Counted from the first letter of the stretch, positions 44,213 through 53,509 are shown. The stretch: 64,000 nt of DNA from Novosphingobium sp. PC22D (GCF_002556635.1 NZ_MWMO01000006.1:148401-212400), one strand, 5' to 3'. Translations and numbers: made by a program. The notes: generated from the sequence alone by a model not told the origin.

Positions 44213-47200
44213 CAGCCGCCTCCCAGAGCCCGGGCGGGCTGTCGCTGCTCGGTCTCGCCGCTCATGTATCGCGCCGAGAGCTCCGCGAGCGCGGCCAGAA
44301 TGACATTGCGCCGCTTCTCGTCAGCGTCGTCGAGCGCCACTTCGACTTGATGGATAATGGCATCCACCTGCGCCCGGTCGCCGTCCGCAATCTGAAATTC
44401 CTCCAGGAGCGGGGCAGGTCGCCCATTCACGCCGATGACGATCGCCATCGCGTGCCGTTTCTCGGGCCGTCCCTTGACGCGCGCGAAGGTCTCGCACCGC
44501 AGGAAGCGCTGCGCCAGGTCGGCCAATTCGACCGCGGCCCGATCCAGATCTGGATCGACCCAGTCGCGTGGCGGCTTGCTTGCCGCGAGGCTGGCGATCG
44601 CCTCGAACGCTTCGTCACGGCCGTCGAACTGCGACAGCCGGCCGACGAACGCCTCGACATGAAAGTCCCCCGCGACCTGCCGGATGTTCTCCGCCCGGTC
44701 CCGAAGCTCGGCGAGCGCTTGGGGCGAGGTGTTGGGAACCTGAAGTTCGGCGAGCATCATGTCGGCCAACCGGCGCATCAAGGACGGATAGGCGCCGACG
44801 AGCTCCTCCAGCCCCTCGCGCAAGCCGTTGACGATCGGGCCGAGCTCTTTTTCGACCAATTCATTGCCGTCCGCCGAGACCAGCGCCGGAATATCGTCGA
44901 ACAGGAACTGGTTGGGATCGTGCGCGCGCTTGAACAGATCGCGCACCCTGATCGCATTGGCCGACAAGCGCCCGGTCCGCTTGGTCCAGGCTGGCAGCTT
45001 TTCGTAGATCCCGATGAGGCCGCGTCCAACGTCGATCGGTTGCAGATGGGCGAGCGTATTGCCCTCGTCGAGCGCGCGGACCACGTCGGCCATGCCCGAC
45101 AGCAGCCGCCGCGACACGGCTGATAGATCCATCCAGCGTAGCTGGATCGTCGCGGCATCCTTGGCCAGATACTCGACATCGACATCGTCGAAGCGCGCGC
45201 AGAACACGCCCTCGCGGTAGATGGCGAGGCTCTCGCGCTGAGAAAGGACGAAAGCGACGCCCAGGATGGGCATGAGCCCGTCCTTCACCCCATAGGGCGG
45301 CGCGCGCCAGACGTCATAGACCTCGACCATCGAGATCGGGCGCTTGCGCTGCCGCTTGATCCGCTGCATCGCCGCCTTCCACATCGGCGCAAGCCGGCTC
45401 GGGTCGTCGTCTGGTGCGTGGAAGGCCCAAACGTCGGATTCCCTCCGGTACAGACCAGTGCCTTCGAGCAGTGAGGCCAACAGTCCGCCTTCGGCCGGGA
45501 AGTCGACGATGCCGAGACGCGGCTCGCCTTCGTTCAGGACCATCCGACGCAAGAGGATGTTCTGGGCCGCAATCGCGCTTCCCGAAGGCTTGTGCCGGTT
45601 AAGCAGCTCGCTGTGCAGGATCGGACATTCCGAAAAGCGGCGATCGGCAAGCTCGGAGGCGAGCCCGTTGAGATCCGGCTGACGCAGCGACTTGGGCTGG
45701 TGATGCTTGCGATACCAAAGCGCGCTGTCGAACGCATTGTGCAGCTCATTCTCAAGCTGGCCTTGCAACACGGTGAGGCGGGCATTCACTTCGCGCCGGG
45801 CCACGGAGTCGCCGGCGAGCTCTGCCCGCGTGCTGCGGACCGTCTCCAGAGCGAGCAGCTCGCGCGCCAAGGTGACAACCGCCCACGCCCGCTTCGAAAG
45901 CCCGGCGATGATGTCGCAATCGTCGCGCTGGCGCGCGGCTTCGCGGCACCCCTCAGCGACATAGTCCTCGTTCTCGCCCTCGGTCGGGATGGCGAGAACG
46001 AACTTGCCGATCGTTCCCGGACCCGGCTGATAGGCGGAGGCGAGATCGACGAGCTGGCTGACGGGCGCGATCGTCAGATCGAACCAGCGCATCGTGCCGG
46101 TCTCGTGATAGTGCTTCTTGGCGAGCACTGGTTGCAGACCGGCCAGCGCGCGTAGAACGGCAAAATCGAGTTCGGGCTCTTCCTCCATCGCCGCGCGCAC
46201 GGCCTGGTCGACGTCGAAATCGCTTCCGGCGAATATCGCGTGCGCGTCGACGAATTTCCGGAAGATCGTGAACGACCAGCGCTCGAGCTCACCAAGCGCC
46301 GTGCGCAGCACCGGCTCGGCGAGGTCAGCAAAGCAGGTACGAAGCAGCTCGAAGCTCGGCACGAGGGCCGACCGCTCTTTGAACAGATCGACGACGGCGA
46401 TCGTTTTCAGCAGCCGGATATGCAGTTCGCTGCCGCCGATCGCTTCGCAGCGTTCGAGCGCCTCGGCGGCGAGCGCCCAGCGATGGCCATCGGGCGATGC
46501 CAGGATCGAGGGTTCGAGATTGGCCCTGAGATAGTCCCATAGCCGCGCCGGCTCGTAGAGATCGCCTACCTCTGCGCCTTTCAGGAAATCCTGAAAGCCG
46601 TGCGGCTCGGCGGAATTGAGGAAACCGAAGATGCTCCGCTGATTCTGGCCGAAGCGGCGGCGTGAAATCGGACCGAGCAAGCAGGCCACGACCGGATGGA
46701 GCGGCCAGCATCCTTCTAGCATCTGCGCCAGGGACGCGGCATCAGCGGCGCGGGACCGATGCAGCATGGCCGCGACCGTCGTGGCAAACGCGCCCGGTTC
46801 CGAGGCCTCCCGATCGGTCTCGACCGCGCGCGAGATCAGATCAATCTGCTCCTCGCCGGCGGTGTTGATCGCGAGATCGACGAAACGGCCCTGGATCTTC
46901 GCCCATTCGTCGCGTCCCTCTTGCGAGAGCCGGTTGGCATATTCCTCGAAGGCCTGGTGCAGGATACCGACGACGAGCAGGCGGCGCTCGCTGCGCGACG
47001 CCAGCTCGGCGAGTTGCTGGAAGACATAGAGGTCGGCGCCGTCTTGGGCGGCTGCTTCGAGAAATTTGCCCATCTCGTCGATGAACAGGATCACGCCGCC
47101 ATGCTTCTCACGGCGATCGGCGGCCGCCTCCTTCAGCGCACGCACGACGTCGCCCTCGCGCCACCCTCCTCTTGGCTGACGCGCGACCAGACCCGCGGCA

Positions 47201-47595
47201 TGAAGCGCCTCACCGATCACGACGACGGGATCGTCGCGCCGACCAACGACAGGCACAATGCGCCACCCGTTGGCCCCCGGCGGCAGCGCGGCACGAACCT
47301 TGTCGGCGACATCGCCGCTGAAAATCGAGGAGGCTTGGCGCCGCCGCGCCGCGTTGCCATTGAGCAGGGCGCTCAACGCCACAACGAGACTGGATTTTCC
47401 GCTGCCGTAGGGCCCTGTCCAGGTGAACGCGCCCTGGCCAGTCTCGGCGACATGCCGGGCCATCGTCATCAGCACATCGGCCGATGTTTGGGGGCAAATG
47501 AAACCTTCCAGCGCCTTTGGATCGGTAAGATCGGTGTCGATCCGGATCGAGCGCAGATAGCGCCGGCCGATCCTGACGCGCTCGAGCAGCGACAT
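44212..47595 (-). CDS. sspC: SspC: large ATPase of the phosphorothioation system
   Basis: A P-loop ATPase of 1127 residues. Walker A is TWTGPYGSGKSSL at about 59-70 and Walker B is GGVILFIDEMGKFLE at about 167-180. Long helical regions follow without other named domains. This fits SspC, the ATPase partner of the nickase SspB in single-strand phosphorothioation, and is also reminiscent of BrxC-type defence ATPases. The start at 47595 overlaps the sspB stop by one base (TGATG). The frame continues upstream but only inside sspB. Confidence 0.85.
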   Translation of the reverse strand: MSLLERVRIGRRYLRSIRIDTDLTDPKALEGFICPQTSADVLMTMARHVAETGQGAFTWTGPYGSGKSSLVVALSALLNGNAARRRQASSIFSGDVADKVRAALPPGANGWRIVPVVGRRDDPVVVIGEALHAAGLVARQPRGGWREGDVVRALKEAAADRREKHGGVILFIDEMGKFLEAAAQDGADLYVFQQLAELASRSERRLLVVGILHQAFEEYANRLSQEGRDEWAKIQGRFVDLAINTAGEEQIDLISRAVETDREASEPGAFATTVAAMLHRSRAADAASLAQMLEGCWPLHPVVACLLGPISRRRFGQNQRSIFGFLNSAEPHGFQDFLKGAEVGDLYEPARLWDYLRANLEPSILASPDGHRWALAAEALERCEAIGGSELHIRLLKTIAVVDLFKERSALVPSFELLRTCFADLAEPVLRTALGELERWSFTIFRKFVDAHAIFAGSDFDVDQAVRAAMEEEPELDFAVLRALAGLQPVLAKKHYHETGTMRWFDLTIAPVSQLVDLASAYQPGPGTIGKFVLAIPTEGENEDYVAEGCREAARQRDDCDIIAGLSKRAWAVVTLARELLALETVRSTRAELAGDSVARREVNARLTVLQGQLENELHNAFDSALWYRKHHQPKSLRQPDLNGLASELADRRFSECPILHSELLNRHKPSGSAIAAQNILLRRMVLNEGEPRLGIVDFPAEGGLLASLLEGTGLYRRESDVWAFHAPDDDPSRLAPMWKAAMQRIKRQRKRPISMVEVYDVWRAPPYGVKDGLMPILGVAFVLSQRESLAIYREGVFCARFDDVDVEYLAKDAATIQLRWMDLSAVSRRLLSGMADVVRALDEGNTLAHLQPIDVGRGLIGIYEKLPAWTKRTGRLSANAIRVRDLFKRAHDPNQFLFDDIPALVSADGNELVEKELGPIVNGLREGLEELVGAYPSLMRRLADMMLAELQVPNTSPQALAELRDRAENIRQVAGDFHVEAFVGRLSQFDGRDEAFEAIASLAASKPPRDWVDPDLDRAAVELADLAQRFLRCETFARVKGRPEKRHAMAIVIGVNGRPAPLLEEFQIADGDRAQVDAIIHQVEVALDDADEKRRNVILAALAELSARYMSGETEQRQPARALGGG

Positions 47596-48551
47596 CACGC
47601 CGCCTCCTTCCGGCGGGACGCGCTGAAGTCGGCCTCGGCGAAGGCGAGTGCAAGTTCCGGTGCGATTTCCCGATCGCGGACCACCTGCTTCAGTCCGGCG
47701 GTCTCCGACCACCGGAAATTGCCGCCAGTGACCTCGGCGAGTTCGGCCAGGCGGTCGGCCACGTCGTTCTCGTCGAGCAGGAAGACGCGCCCAGGACTGC
47801 CGGGCTCGTGCGTGATTGCCTCGAGCGAAAGGGTCGCAGCCGTCGTATGGCGCGACCAGAAATCCAGAAGGGCATAAGCGAACACGCCGTCGCCGAGCGA
47901 CGATTTGGCACCACGCACAAAGCGAAAGCCGTCCCGTTTGCCGAGCGCGCGTATCAGCCCGAGCTCGGAAAGCGGACATTCCAGCGCATCGTCATTGCCC
48001 GAGCGCGTGCTCGGTTGCTGCGCCACGTAGGTCCGGATGAAACAGGCCACGTCGTTCTTGACCGTGGCGACAGCGACGCGCGCCCATTGCCGGTCCTTCG
48101 CAAGCCGCTCGACACCTTTGACGAGCTGCTCGCGCTCGAACGTGACGCCCGGATAGTGATTAAACGCCCAGAACCAGGTCGTCTTGGTCGGTTGCGCCGC
48201 GAGCTGCCAATGGATCAACCACAGCGTCGCGGGGTCTTCCATATAGGGATCAAGCCCTTGCATTCCGAACAGGCGGTCTCCGAGGGCCGTGGCGCGCACC
48301 GCTTTCGCGGCCGCCGATTCTACCAATATTCCCGCGACTTGCGCCCAATGCCGGATCGAAGCGACCATGTTCTTGCCGACGCCGAAGCGGGCGATGGCAT
48401 CGTCCCCGAAGACATTGCGAATCTCAGCCTCGCCGCCCGCGGCGGCGACGGCGTCATAGGCCTTCTTCAGCCAACCGTACCGGAGCGGAAAGGTCTCATG
48501 CCCCGAAAGTTGCGGCGTATAGCTGTCCTGATATAGCGGCCCTCTTGCCAT
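47595..48551 (-). CDS. sspB: SspB: DUF4007 DNA nickase
   Basis: A 318-residue DUF4007 protein, recognised by LSGHETFPLRYGWLKKAYD close to the N-terminus and by FGVGKNMVASIRHWAQVAG and TWFWAFNHYP. SspB is known as the nicking enzyme that opens one strand so that sulfur can be incorporated. It is the first gene of the minus-strand operon and is divergent from sspA with a 146-base shared promoter region. DUF4007 is the best marker that this is an Ssp rather than a Dnd system. Confidence 0.92.
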   Translation of the reverse strand: MARGPLYQDSYTPQLSGHETFPLRYGWLKKAYDAVAAAGGEAEIRNVFGDDAIARFGVGKNMVASIRHWAQVAGILVESAAAKAVRATALGDRLFGMQGLDPYMEDPATLWLIHWQLAAQPTKTTWFWAFNHYPGVTFEREQLVKGVERLAKDRQWARVAVATVKNDVACFIRTYVAQQPSTRSGNDDALECPLSELGLIRALGKRDGFRFVRGAKSSLGDGVFAYALLDFWSRHTTAATLSLEAITHEPGSPGRVFLLDENDVADRLAELAEVTGGNFRWSETAGLKQVVRDREIAPELALAFAEADFSASRRKEAA

Positions 48552-48568
48552 TGCCCCCGCCTGGATTG

Positions 48569-48638
48569 ATCATCCAGGTGACGATAGCGCAATATTTGTG
48601 GTAGCGTCAATTGCTGCTGGAGCCATCATCCAGACGAT
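48569..48638. promoter_or_regulatory. Repeat pair in the sspA/sspB divergent promoter
   Basis: ATCATCCAGGTGACGAT (48569-48585) and ATCATCCAGACGAT (48625-48638) are imperfect direct repeats 56 bases apart. The second also lies within an inverted repeat AGCCATC/GATGGCT (48621-48642). No regulator gene is linked; control by an operon product or a host factor is possible. Confidence 0.45.
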
Positions 48639-48697
48639 GGCTTGTGCGCGACGCGGCCCTTCGGCATCGGGTGTAAACGCTAAGGTATTGAAATATT

Positions 48698-49885
48698 ATG
48701 AAAGTTGGCGAAACTATCTATCTGGATCATCAGGCGACGACCCCGGTCGATCCGCGGGTTTTCGTCAAAATGGCGGCTGCGTTCACCAATGCTTTCGGCA
48801 ATCCGCACGCATCCGAGCATGTCATCGGTTGGCGCGCCACCGAGGCGATCGCAGCGGCGGCGCGGCAAGTGGCCTCGCTCGTCGGCGCCGATCCGGACGA
48901 AGTGATCTTCACCTCCGGCGCGACGGAAGCCAACAATCTCGCGCTCCTCGGCCTCGCCGACTACGCCGAACGCAGCGGCCGCCACCGGGTCCTACTGAGC
49001 GCCATCGAGCATAAGAGCGTCCTCGCGGCGGGACGAGTTCTGGCGCAGCGGCACGGCTTGGAGGTCGCCGTCATCGAGGTCGATCGGCAAGGCCGTGTCG
49101 ATGAGGCCGCGCTTGCGGCGCAACTGGACGGGGACGTCCTGCTTGTCTCGATCATGGCTGTGAACAACGAGATCGGCACGATCCAAGCCGTGGATCGGAT
49201 CGGGGCGTTGGCACGCGCGGCCGGCGCCTTGGTTCATTGCGATGCCGCACAAGCGCCGTGCGCGATCGACATCGGCGACCTGGCGCATCACGCAGATCTG
49301 ATTTCGCTCTCCTCGCACAAGATATATGGCCCGGGTGGTATCGGCGCGCTCGTCGTCCACAGAGGCGTTCAACCTTGTCTCACTCCGCTCATTCATGGCG
49401 GCGGTCAGCAAAATGGCCTGAGATCGGGCACGCTCCCGCTTCCGCTGTGCGTGGGGTTCGGCGCTGCCGCCGAACTCCTGTCCGGCACTTCTGCGCGCGA
49501 GGAAAGGGATCGGGTTCGCGCCTGTCGCGACTTGTTCGTCGAGACGCTGCTCGCCGAGGGGTGCGAGGCCGTGTCGAACGGCCCCGACACTCGCCTTCGC
49601 CATCCCGGCAATGCCAACCTGCTGTTGCGCTCCGTTACAGCGGCCGACCTTCTGGCGGCGTTGCAGCCGACGCTCGCCGCCTCTTCCGGATCGGCCTGTG
49701 CCTCGGGAATCCCTGAGCCGTCACATGTGCTCCGGGCAATCGGCCTCACGAGCGAGGAAGCCGACTGCTCGATCCGATTCAGCCTCGGTCGCTCGACCAC
49801 TGCCGATGAAGCGGTGCAGGCCGCGCGGATCGTTAGCGCCGCCGTGGAGCGGCTTTCTAGCGGACCGTTGCGCGCAACGCTATAA
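48698..49885 (+). CDS. sspA: SspA: cysteine desulfurase (IscS/DndA type)
   Basis: A PLP enzyme of 395 residues that takes sulfur from cysteine. Motifs: SGATEANNLALLGL, the aldimine lysine in SLSSHKIYGPGGIGAL (about residue 208), and the persulfide cysteine in SSGSACASGI (about residue 334). The short active-site loop puts it in the IscS/NifS-like class. As the only plus-strand gene of the island, divergent from sspB, it is the dedicated sulfur donor for SspD. The Shine-Dalgarno is weak (AAGG about 13 bases upstream). Confidence 0.93.
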   Translation: MKVGETIYLDHQATTPVDPRVFVKMAAAFTNAFGNPHASEHVIGWRATEAIAAAARQVASLVGADPDEVIFTSGATEANNLALLGLADYAERSGRHRVLLSAIEHKSVLAAGRVLAQRHGLEVAVIEVDRQGRVDEAALAAQLDGDVLLVSIMAVNNEIGTIQAVDRIGALARAAGALVHCDAAQAPCAIDIGDLAHHADLISLSSHKIYGPGGIGALVVHRGVQPCLTPLIHGGGQQNGLRSGTLPLPLCVGFGAAAELLSGTSAREERDRVRACRDLFVETLLAEGCEAVSNGPDTRLRHPGNANLLLRSVTAADLLAALQPTLAASSGSACASGIPEPSHVLRAIGLTSEEADCSIRFSLGRSTTADEAVQAARIVSAAVERLSSGPLRATL

Positions 49886-50132
49886 AGAGCAGCCATCTTG
49901 GCTGAAGAGTTGTGGGATGACCGTACCCCAACTGTTCTTATAGAGGGCTCTAGCAATTTCTCCAGGTTCGGAGTCGAATCAGATTGATGACTCGCATTCG
50001 ACCCGATCTCGGCCATTCGCAAAGGCTGAACCTACGACCGCTTCCGACAGATTGATCCCGGGCAGTCAATGGCTACAATGTTGGCGTAACCTTCCATTCC
50101 AAATTCCGCTGAATTACCTGATAACTCCCCGG
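49886..50132. other. Right border of the defence island
   Basis: About 250 bases without a gene. A weak hairpin CAGCCA-TCT-TGGCTG (49890-49904) lies just after the sspA stop. A short frame (49898-49987) reads like the end of a protein and may be a leftover of an interrupted gene. I found no direct repeat shared with the left border at 35015-35227. Confidence 0.4.
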
Positions 50133-50858
50133 ATGACTCCCCTTCACAAGCCATCTGATCCCGCGGCCTTGAAGCGCCTGTCGCCGATGTTGAGGGCGGT
50201 GTGCCTGACCCTCGACTACATCGAAGCAAGCGGCCCGATCGGCTTGACGCCATCGCGCGCCTTCAAGCGCTATTTCGTCGAATGGGCGGCGGAGACGTTC
50301 GCATGGCCGGGGTACACGACCGAAGACCTCTACGCCGTCAACAAGGTCCTCAACGAAGACGACTTCCCGCCGCTGGCGATCATGCACGAGCTGTTGCTGA
50401 GCACCAGGCTCGCGCGGCACAGACAGGGCGCTTTGCACATGACCCGGCTTGCGCGACAATTGCGCTTAGACACTTCCGCATTGTGGACACTGCCCGCCCC
50501 GCAATTGCTCTTCGCCACCGATCACACCGGCTACACCCGTTTCGGCGACCGGCCCTTTGGTAACTGGGACATCTTCCTCAATGTCATCAACGTCGAGGCG
50601 CAGGGCGGATTGAACAAGGATCGGTTGTGCGAGGTGCTCTATGGGCCCGACAAGTCCGATGGCCTGCATGACGCGGTCCGCACAAGGGCCGCCTTGTTCA
50701 TCCACGTGCTGCGCCCGTTGTGCTGGATGGGCCTGCTCGAAGAGGTTCGCTCAGGCGAGGGGTTTGAGCGCGAGGAGCACTTCTTCAAGACCGCAGTCTG
50801 GCCCGACGCCTTGAAGCTCGACACCGATGTGCATCTGAACCCCATCACGCAGCACTGA
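50133..50858 (+). CDS. Uncharacterised plasmid backbone protein
   Basis: A 241-residue soluble protein starting MTPLHKPSDPAALKRLSPML. It is helical, with conserved-looking segments SRAFKRYFVEWAAETFAWPG and RPFGNWDIFLNVINVEAQGG. I do not recognise the family. It ends about 140 bases before a G-tract leader. It is the first backbone gene right of the defence island, in the same direction as the genes left of it. Confidence 0.65.
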   Translation: MTPLHKPSDPAALKRLSPMLRAVCLTLDYIEASGPIGLTPSRAFKRYFVEWAAETFAWPGYTTEDLYAVNKVLNEDDFPPLAIMHELLLSTRLARHRQGALHMTRLARQLRLDTSALWTLPAPQLLFATDHTGYTRFGDRPFGNWDIFLNVINVEAQGGLNKDRLCEVLYGPDKSDGLHDAVRTRAALFIHVLRPLCWMGLLEEVRSGEGFEREEHFFKTAVWPDALKLDTDVHLNPITQH

Positions 50859-50936
50859 CCTTTCGGGGCGCCGTGTCCTGCGGCTGGCGCCGCATGCCGG
50901 AGAGGCTAGCCATCGGCCATCCCCTCCCTGAACCGG

Positions 50937-50988
50937 ACAAGGAGGGGGAGGGGGGTCTTCTCGGTCGGATCAACCGAACGTGAAAGGA
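50937..50988 (+). promoter_or_regulatory. G-tract/hairpin leader
   Basis: ACAAGGAGGGGGAGGGGGGT (50937-50956) precedes the hairpin TCGGT-CGGATCA-ACCGA (50961-50977). SD AAAGGA lies at 50983-50988 and the ATG at 50996. It is the member on the right side of the defence island. Confidence 0.5.
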
Positions 50989-50995
50989 CCCGGCC

Positions 50996-51436
50996 ATGGG
51001 CGACAGAGCCCCAGTTCACATCACCATCGGTGGCACGATGCCGCGCGAGGCCCTTGCCGAATTCGCAGGCATTGCCGACAGCTACGACCTGCGGGTCGAA
51101 TGGGACGGCGAGCCGTTCGATCCGGCGGCGATCGGCGCGGGTGAACCGCTCGAGCTTTATGGCACCGAGCTCAACGGCGGGCTGATTCCTGACATTGACG
51201 ATTTCTGCATTCGGCACGGCCTCGTGTTCCGTCGCTGGTCAGGAGGATGTTTGGGCGCATTCCTGCCCGAGATTGTCGTCTTCGACGGATCGGGACCCAT
51301 GCGCGATTACACGGCAAGCGAGGATGAATACCTCCTCTTCCCGCCGTCCTGGATCAGGAGCTTTACGCGGCTGCGCGAGCTGAAGCGCGCGATGGCGCGC
51401 GCCGAGATCACGGTCCCGCCGCTGGTCATCGCCTGA
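50996..51436 (+). CDS. Uncharacterised backbone protein
   Basis: A 146-residue protein (MGDRAPVHITIGGTMPREAL). It has an alternating beta/alpha look with no catalytic motif: GTELNGGLIPDIDDFCIRHGL and LPEIVVFDGSGP. No family recognised. It has its own leader and is followed by another small gene, so it belongs to the same class of individually led backbone genes. Confidence 0.65.
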   Translation: MGDRAPVHITIGGTMPREALAEFAGIADSYDLRVEWDGEPFDPAAIGAGEPLELYGTELNGGLIPDIDDFCIRHGLVFRRWSGGCLGAFLPEIVVFDGSGPMRDYTASEDEYLLFPPSWIRSFTRLRELKRAMARAEITVPPLVIA

Positions 51437-51576
51437 CCGGCACGCGCTGCTGACCGCTCGCGGCTGGCACCGCCACGCCGCCGCATTTCCTCCCATCCGG
51501 ACCGCTGGCTCCCTTGATCCTCGCACTTCCTGCTGCGGAGCAGGGGGCCGTCCGGCTTTGCCACGAGGACATTGCC

Positions 51577-52080
51577 ATGCCTCCTGTCCGGCTCACGCTC
51601 GAGCTTGCCTGCACCCGCGAGGAAGCCGCACGCTTCGTCGCCGTGCTCGTCTTCCTCCATGACCTTGCCACCGACCCCGCAGCGCAGCCGGATCCCGAGC
51701 TCGACGGTCTGTTCGGCCCTCAGGCGCGCGACACGATCCTCGGGATCGTCGGCCACCCGCTGCCGCTCGGGCTCAATGCCCGCTACGATCATGCCGCAGG
51801 CCAGCTTGTCATCGCCGACGAGGAGGGTGCGCCAAACCTTGCGGCATTGCCGGTGCTGCTGCTCTGGCTCTATCCCGACAAGCTGCCGCTGGCATGGTCG
51901 GTCCATATGGATGGACATCCCGACGAGGCGGTCTGGACCATCGTCAGTCTCGACCGCATCGAGGTTCTCGTCGATCCCGCCCGGGTCGAAGCGCGGCTCG
52001 CCGCCCTTCGGGCCGCTCCGCCAGGCGGACGCCGTTTCGACCTCCATCCGCGCCGCGGACCGGGCGGCAAGCCCGACTGA
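51577..52080 (+). CDS. Uncharacterised backbone protein
   Basis: A 167-residue protein (MPPVRLTLELACTREEAARF) without recognised domains, with a proline/arginine-rich basic tail. The ATG at 51577 is preferred because GAGG lies 8 bases before it. A weaker version of the leader (GCGGAGCAGGGGG then GCCG-TC-CGGC, 51535-51556) precedes it. It converges with the DUF1173 gene with 7 bases between the stops. Confidence 0.6.
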   Translation: MPPVRLTLELACTREEAARFVAVLVFLHDLATDPAAQPDPELDGLFGPQARDTILGIVGHPLPLGLNARYDHAAGQLVIADEEGAPNLAALPVLLLWLYPDKLPLAWSVHMDGHPDEAVWTIVSLDRIEVLVDPARVEARLAALRAAPPGGRRFDLHPRRGPGGKPD

Positions 52081-52087
52081 TTGCGCC

Positions 52088-53326
52088 TCAGGCGAGCGCC
52101 TGCTCCCGCCTTGGCGCTGGCTCCCGGCGTGGCCGGGCGACGCGTTGGGGCAGGGCTTCGCCTTCCTTCCAGAACACATGGGCCACACCCTCACTCGCGA
52201 GCAGCGCCTCGAGCGGTTCGCCGGCCTCGGTGTCGCGGTCATGGATATGGATCGCGGTGGCCTGCTCGCCGGTGTCCTTGAGCACCAGGCTCGCGATTGG
52301 CGCCTCGGCATCGAGATTGACGCGCAGGCCCTTCACGAACCGGCGCTTGTCGGTGACCGCGCGGGCAATGAGGTAGCGCTCGTCGCTGGTCTCGTAGGGC
52401 ATCCATTCGCCGGTCACCGGCATCAGTGCGACCTCGACCAGATCGAAAGTGCCCTGTCGGCGGCGCGCGAACGAGCCTGCAATGACGAGATGGCCATCGC
52501 TGCCTCTGGCGCGGTCCTGTGCCTGCCACAGCGCCAGTTCGCCCGCGAACCGCTTGTGGAACCGCCGGGCCATGTCCGGGTTCATTACGAAGGGCATGTC
52601 GCCCACGTGGCGCAGCACGATGCGCTCGGCGCCATGGGCGGGCACGATCTCCTTGATCTCGCCGATCACCACCATCATTTCGTCGGGTGAGCGGTAGACC
52701 CGCTCGAGCGCCGCGCGGCGGCGGGCGCGGATGTCCTCCTTGTCCTCGAGCCGGAAGGTCTCAGGGACGAACAGCATATGGGGCAGCGCCTCCTGCTTCG
52801 TCTTGCAGCCGGTGGCGGCTTCGACAAGCGCGCGGCGCACGACGAACCAGCTACGCTTGCCCGCCATCTTCGGATGCCAGTGGGTGAGCTCAGCGCGGTC
52901 CCACAGCACATGCAGCAGCCCGCGCATGGTGAGCTTCTGCCCGGTCGATTTGACCGTCGGCTTGTCGTTGGTGAGCGCAGCGGGCGCAAGCCGTGCCGCA
53001 CCGCGCGAGAGCGGGAACCCAAGCTTGAGGCTGGTCTCGCCGCTCTTCTCGTCGTCGATCACGGCGCTTCCGCGCACCTGGCCCATGCCGGTGAGGTGAT
53101 CGGGGGCCTCGTAGTGATCGCAGGCCGTTGCATGGCGCGCGCCCGAGCCCGGCCAGCGCGCGAGCACGTAGCGGTCATTGCGATGGGCTATGTAGAGCGG
53201 CAGTTCGCATCCCGGCCGGCATTCGCACAGGACCGGCATCTTGCGTGCGTAGGCTTCGGCCAGAAGGGGCTGCAGGCGTTCTCCCTCGGGAATGACTTGC
53301 CCGAGCACACGGTATCGCTGGATCAT
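52088..53326 (-). CDS. DUF1173 family protein
   Basis: A 412-residue protein of the DUF1173 family found on sphingomonad and related plasmids. The N-terminus (MIQRYRVLGQVIPEGERLQPLLAEA) is followed by a Cys-rich zinc-like region (PVLCECRPGCELPLYI and the ATACDHYE segment), then a helical body and a C-terminal domain. GGAG about 9 bases upstream fixes the ATG at 53326. Function unknown; presence near transfer genes suggests a conjugation-linked role. Confidence 0.8.
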   Translation of the reverse strand: MIQRYRVLGQVIPEGERLQPLLAEAYARKMPVLCECRPGCELPLYIAHRNDRYVLARWPGSGARHATACDHYEAPDHLTGMGQVRGSAVIDDEKSGETSLKLGFPLSRGAARLAPAALTNDKPTVKSTGQKLTMRGLLHVLWDRAELTHWHPKMAGKRSWFVVRRALVEAATGCKTKQEALPHMLFVPETFRLEDKEDIRARRRAALERVYRSPDEMMVVIGEIKEIVPAHGAERIVLRHVGDMPFVMNPDMARRFHKRFAGELALWQAQDRARGSDGHLVIAGSFARRRQGTFDLVEVALMPVTGEWMPYETSDERYLIARAVTDKRRFVKGLRVNLDAEAPIASLVLKDTGEQATAIHIHDRDTEAGEPLEALLASEGVAHVFWKEGEALPQRVARPRREPAPRREQALA

Positions 53327-53509
53327 GGGTGGTGTCTCCAATTCCTCGCGATCGACGCTGCCCGTTCGACCTCTCGCGCATCTCCTTTGTCGGTTATGCG
53401 AGGCCCCGCATGGACCCGCAGGGTTCAGTCTATGCCCGCCCTGGCCTGCCGGCAAGCCCGGTGAACCGCGCCTGCGGCAGTGCCATTGAGGGATTCGGTG
53501 ACTGCCGGT

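Noticed and set aside
46759..47877. Open frame of 372 codons opposite sspC and sspB
   Set aside because: High GC gives long antisense frames; the Walker and DUF4007 motifs are on the minus strand.
35015..50132. Flanking direct repeats (target duplication) of the defence island
   Set aside because: I compared both borders and found no convincing shared sequence; the insertion mechanism remains open.
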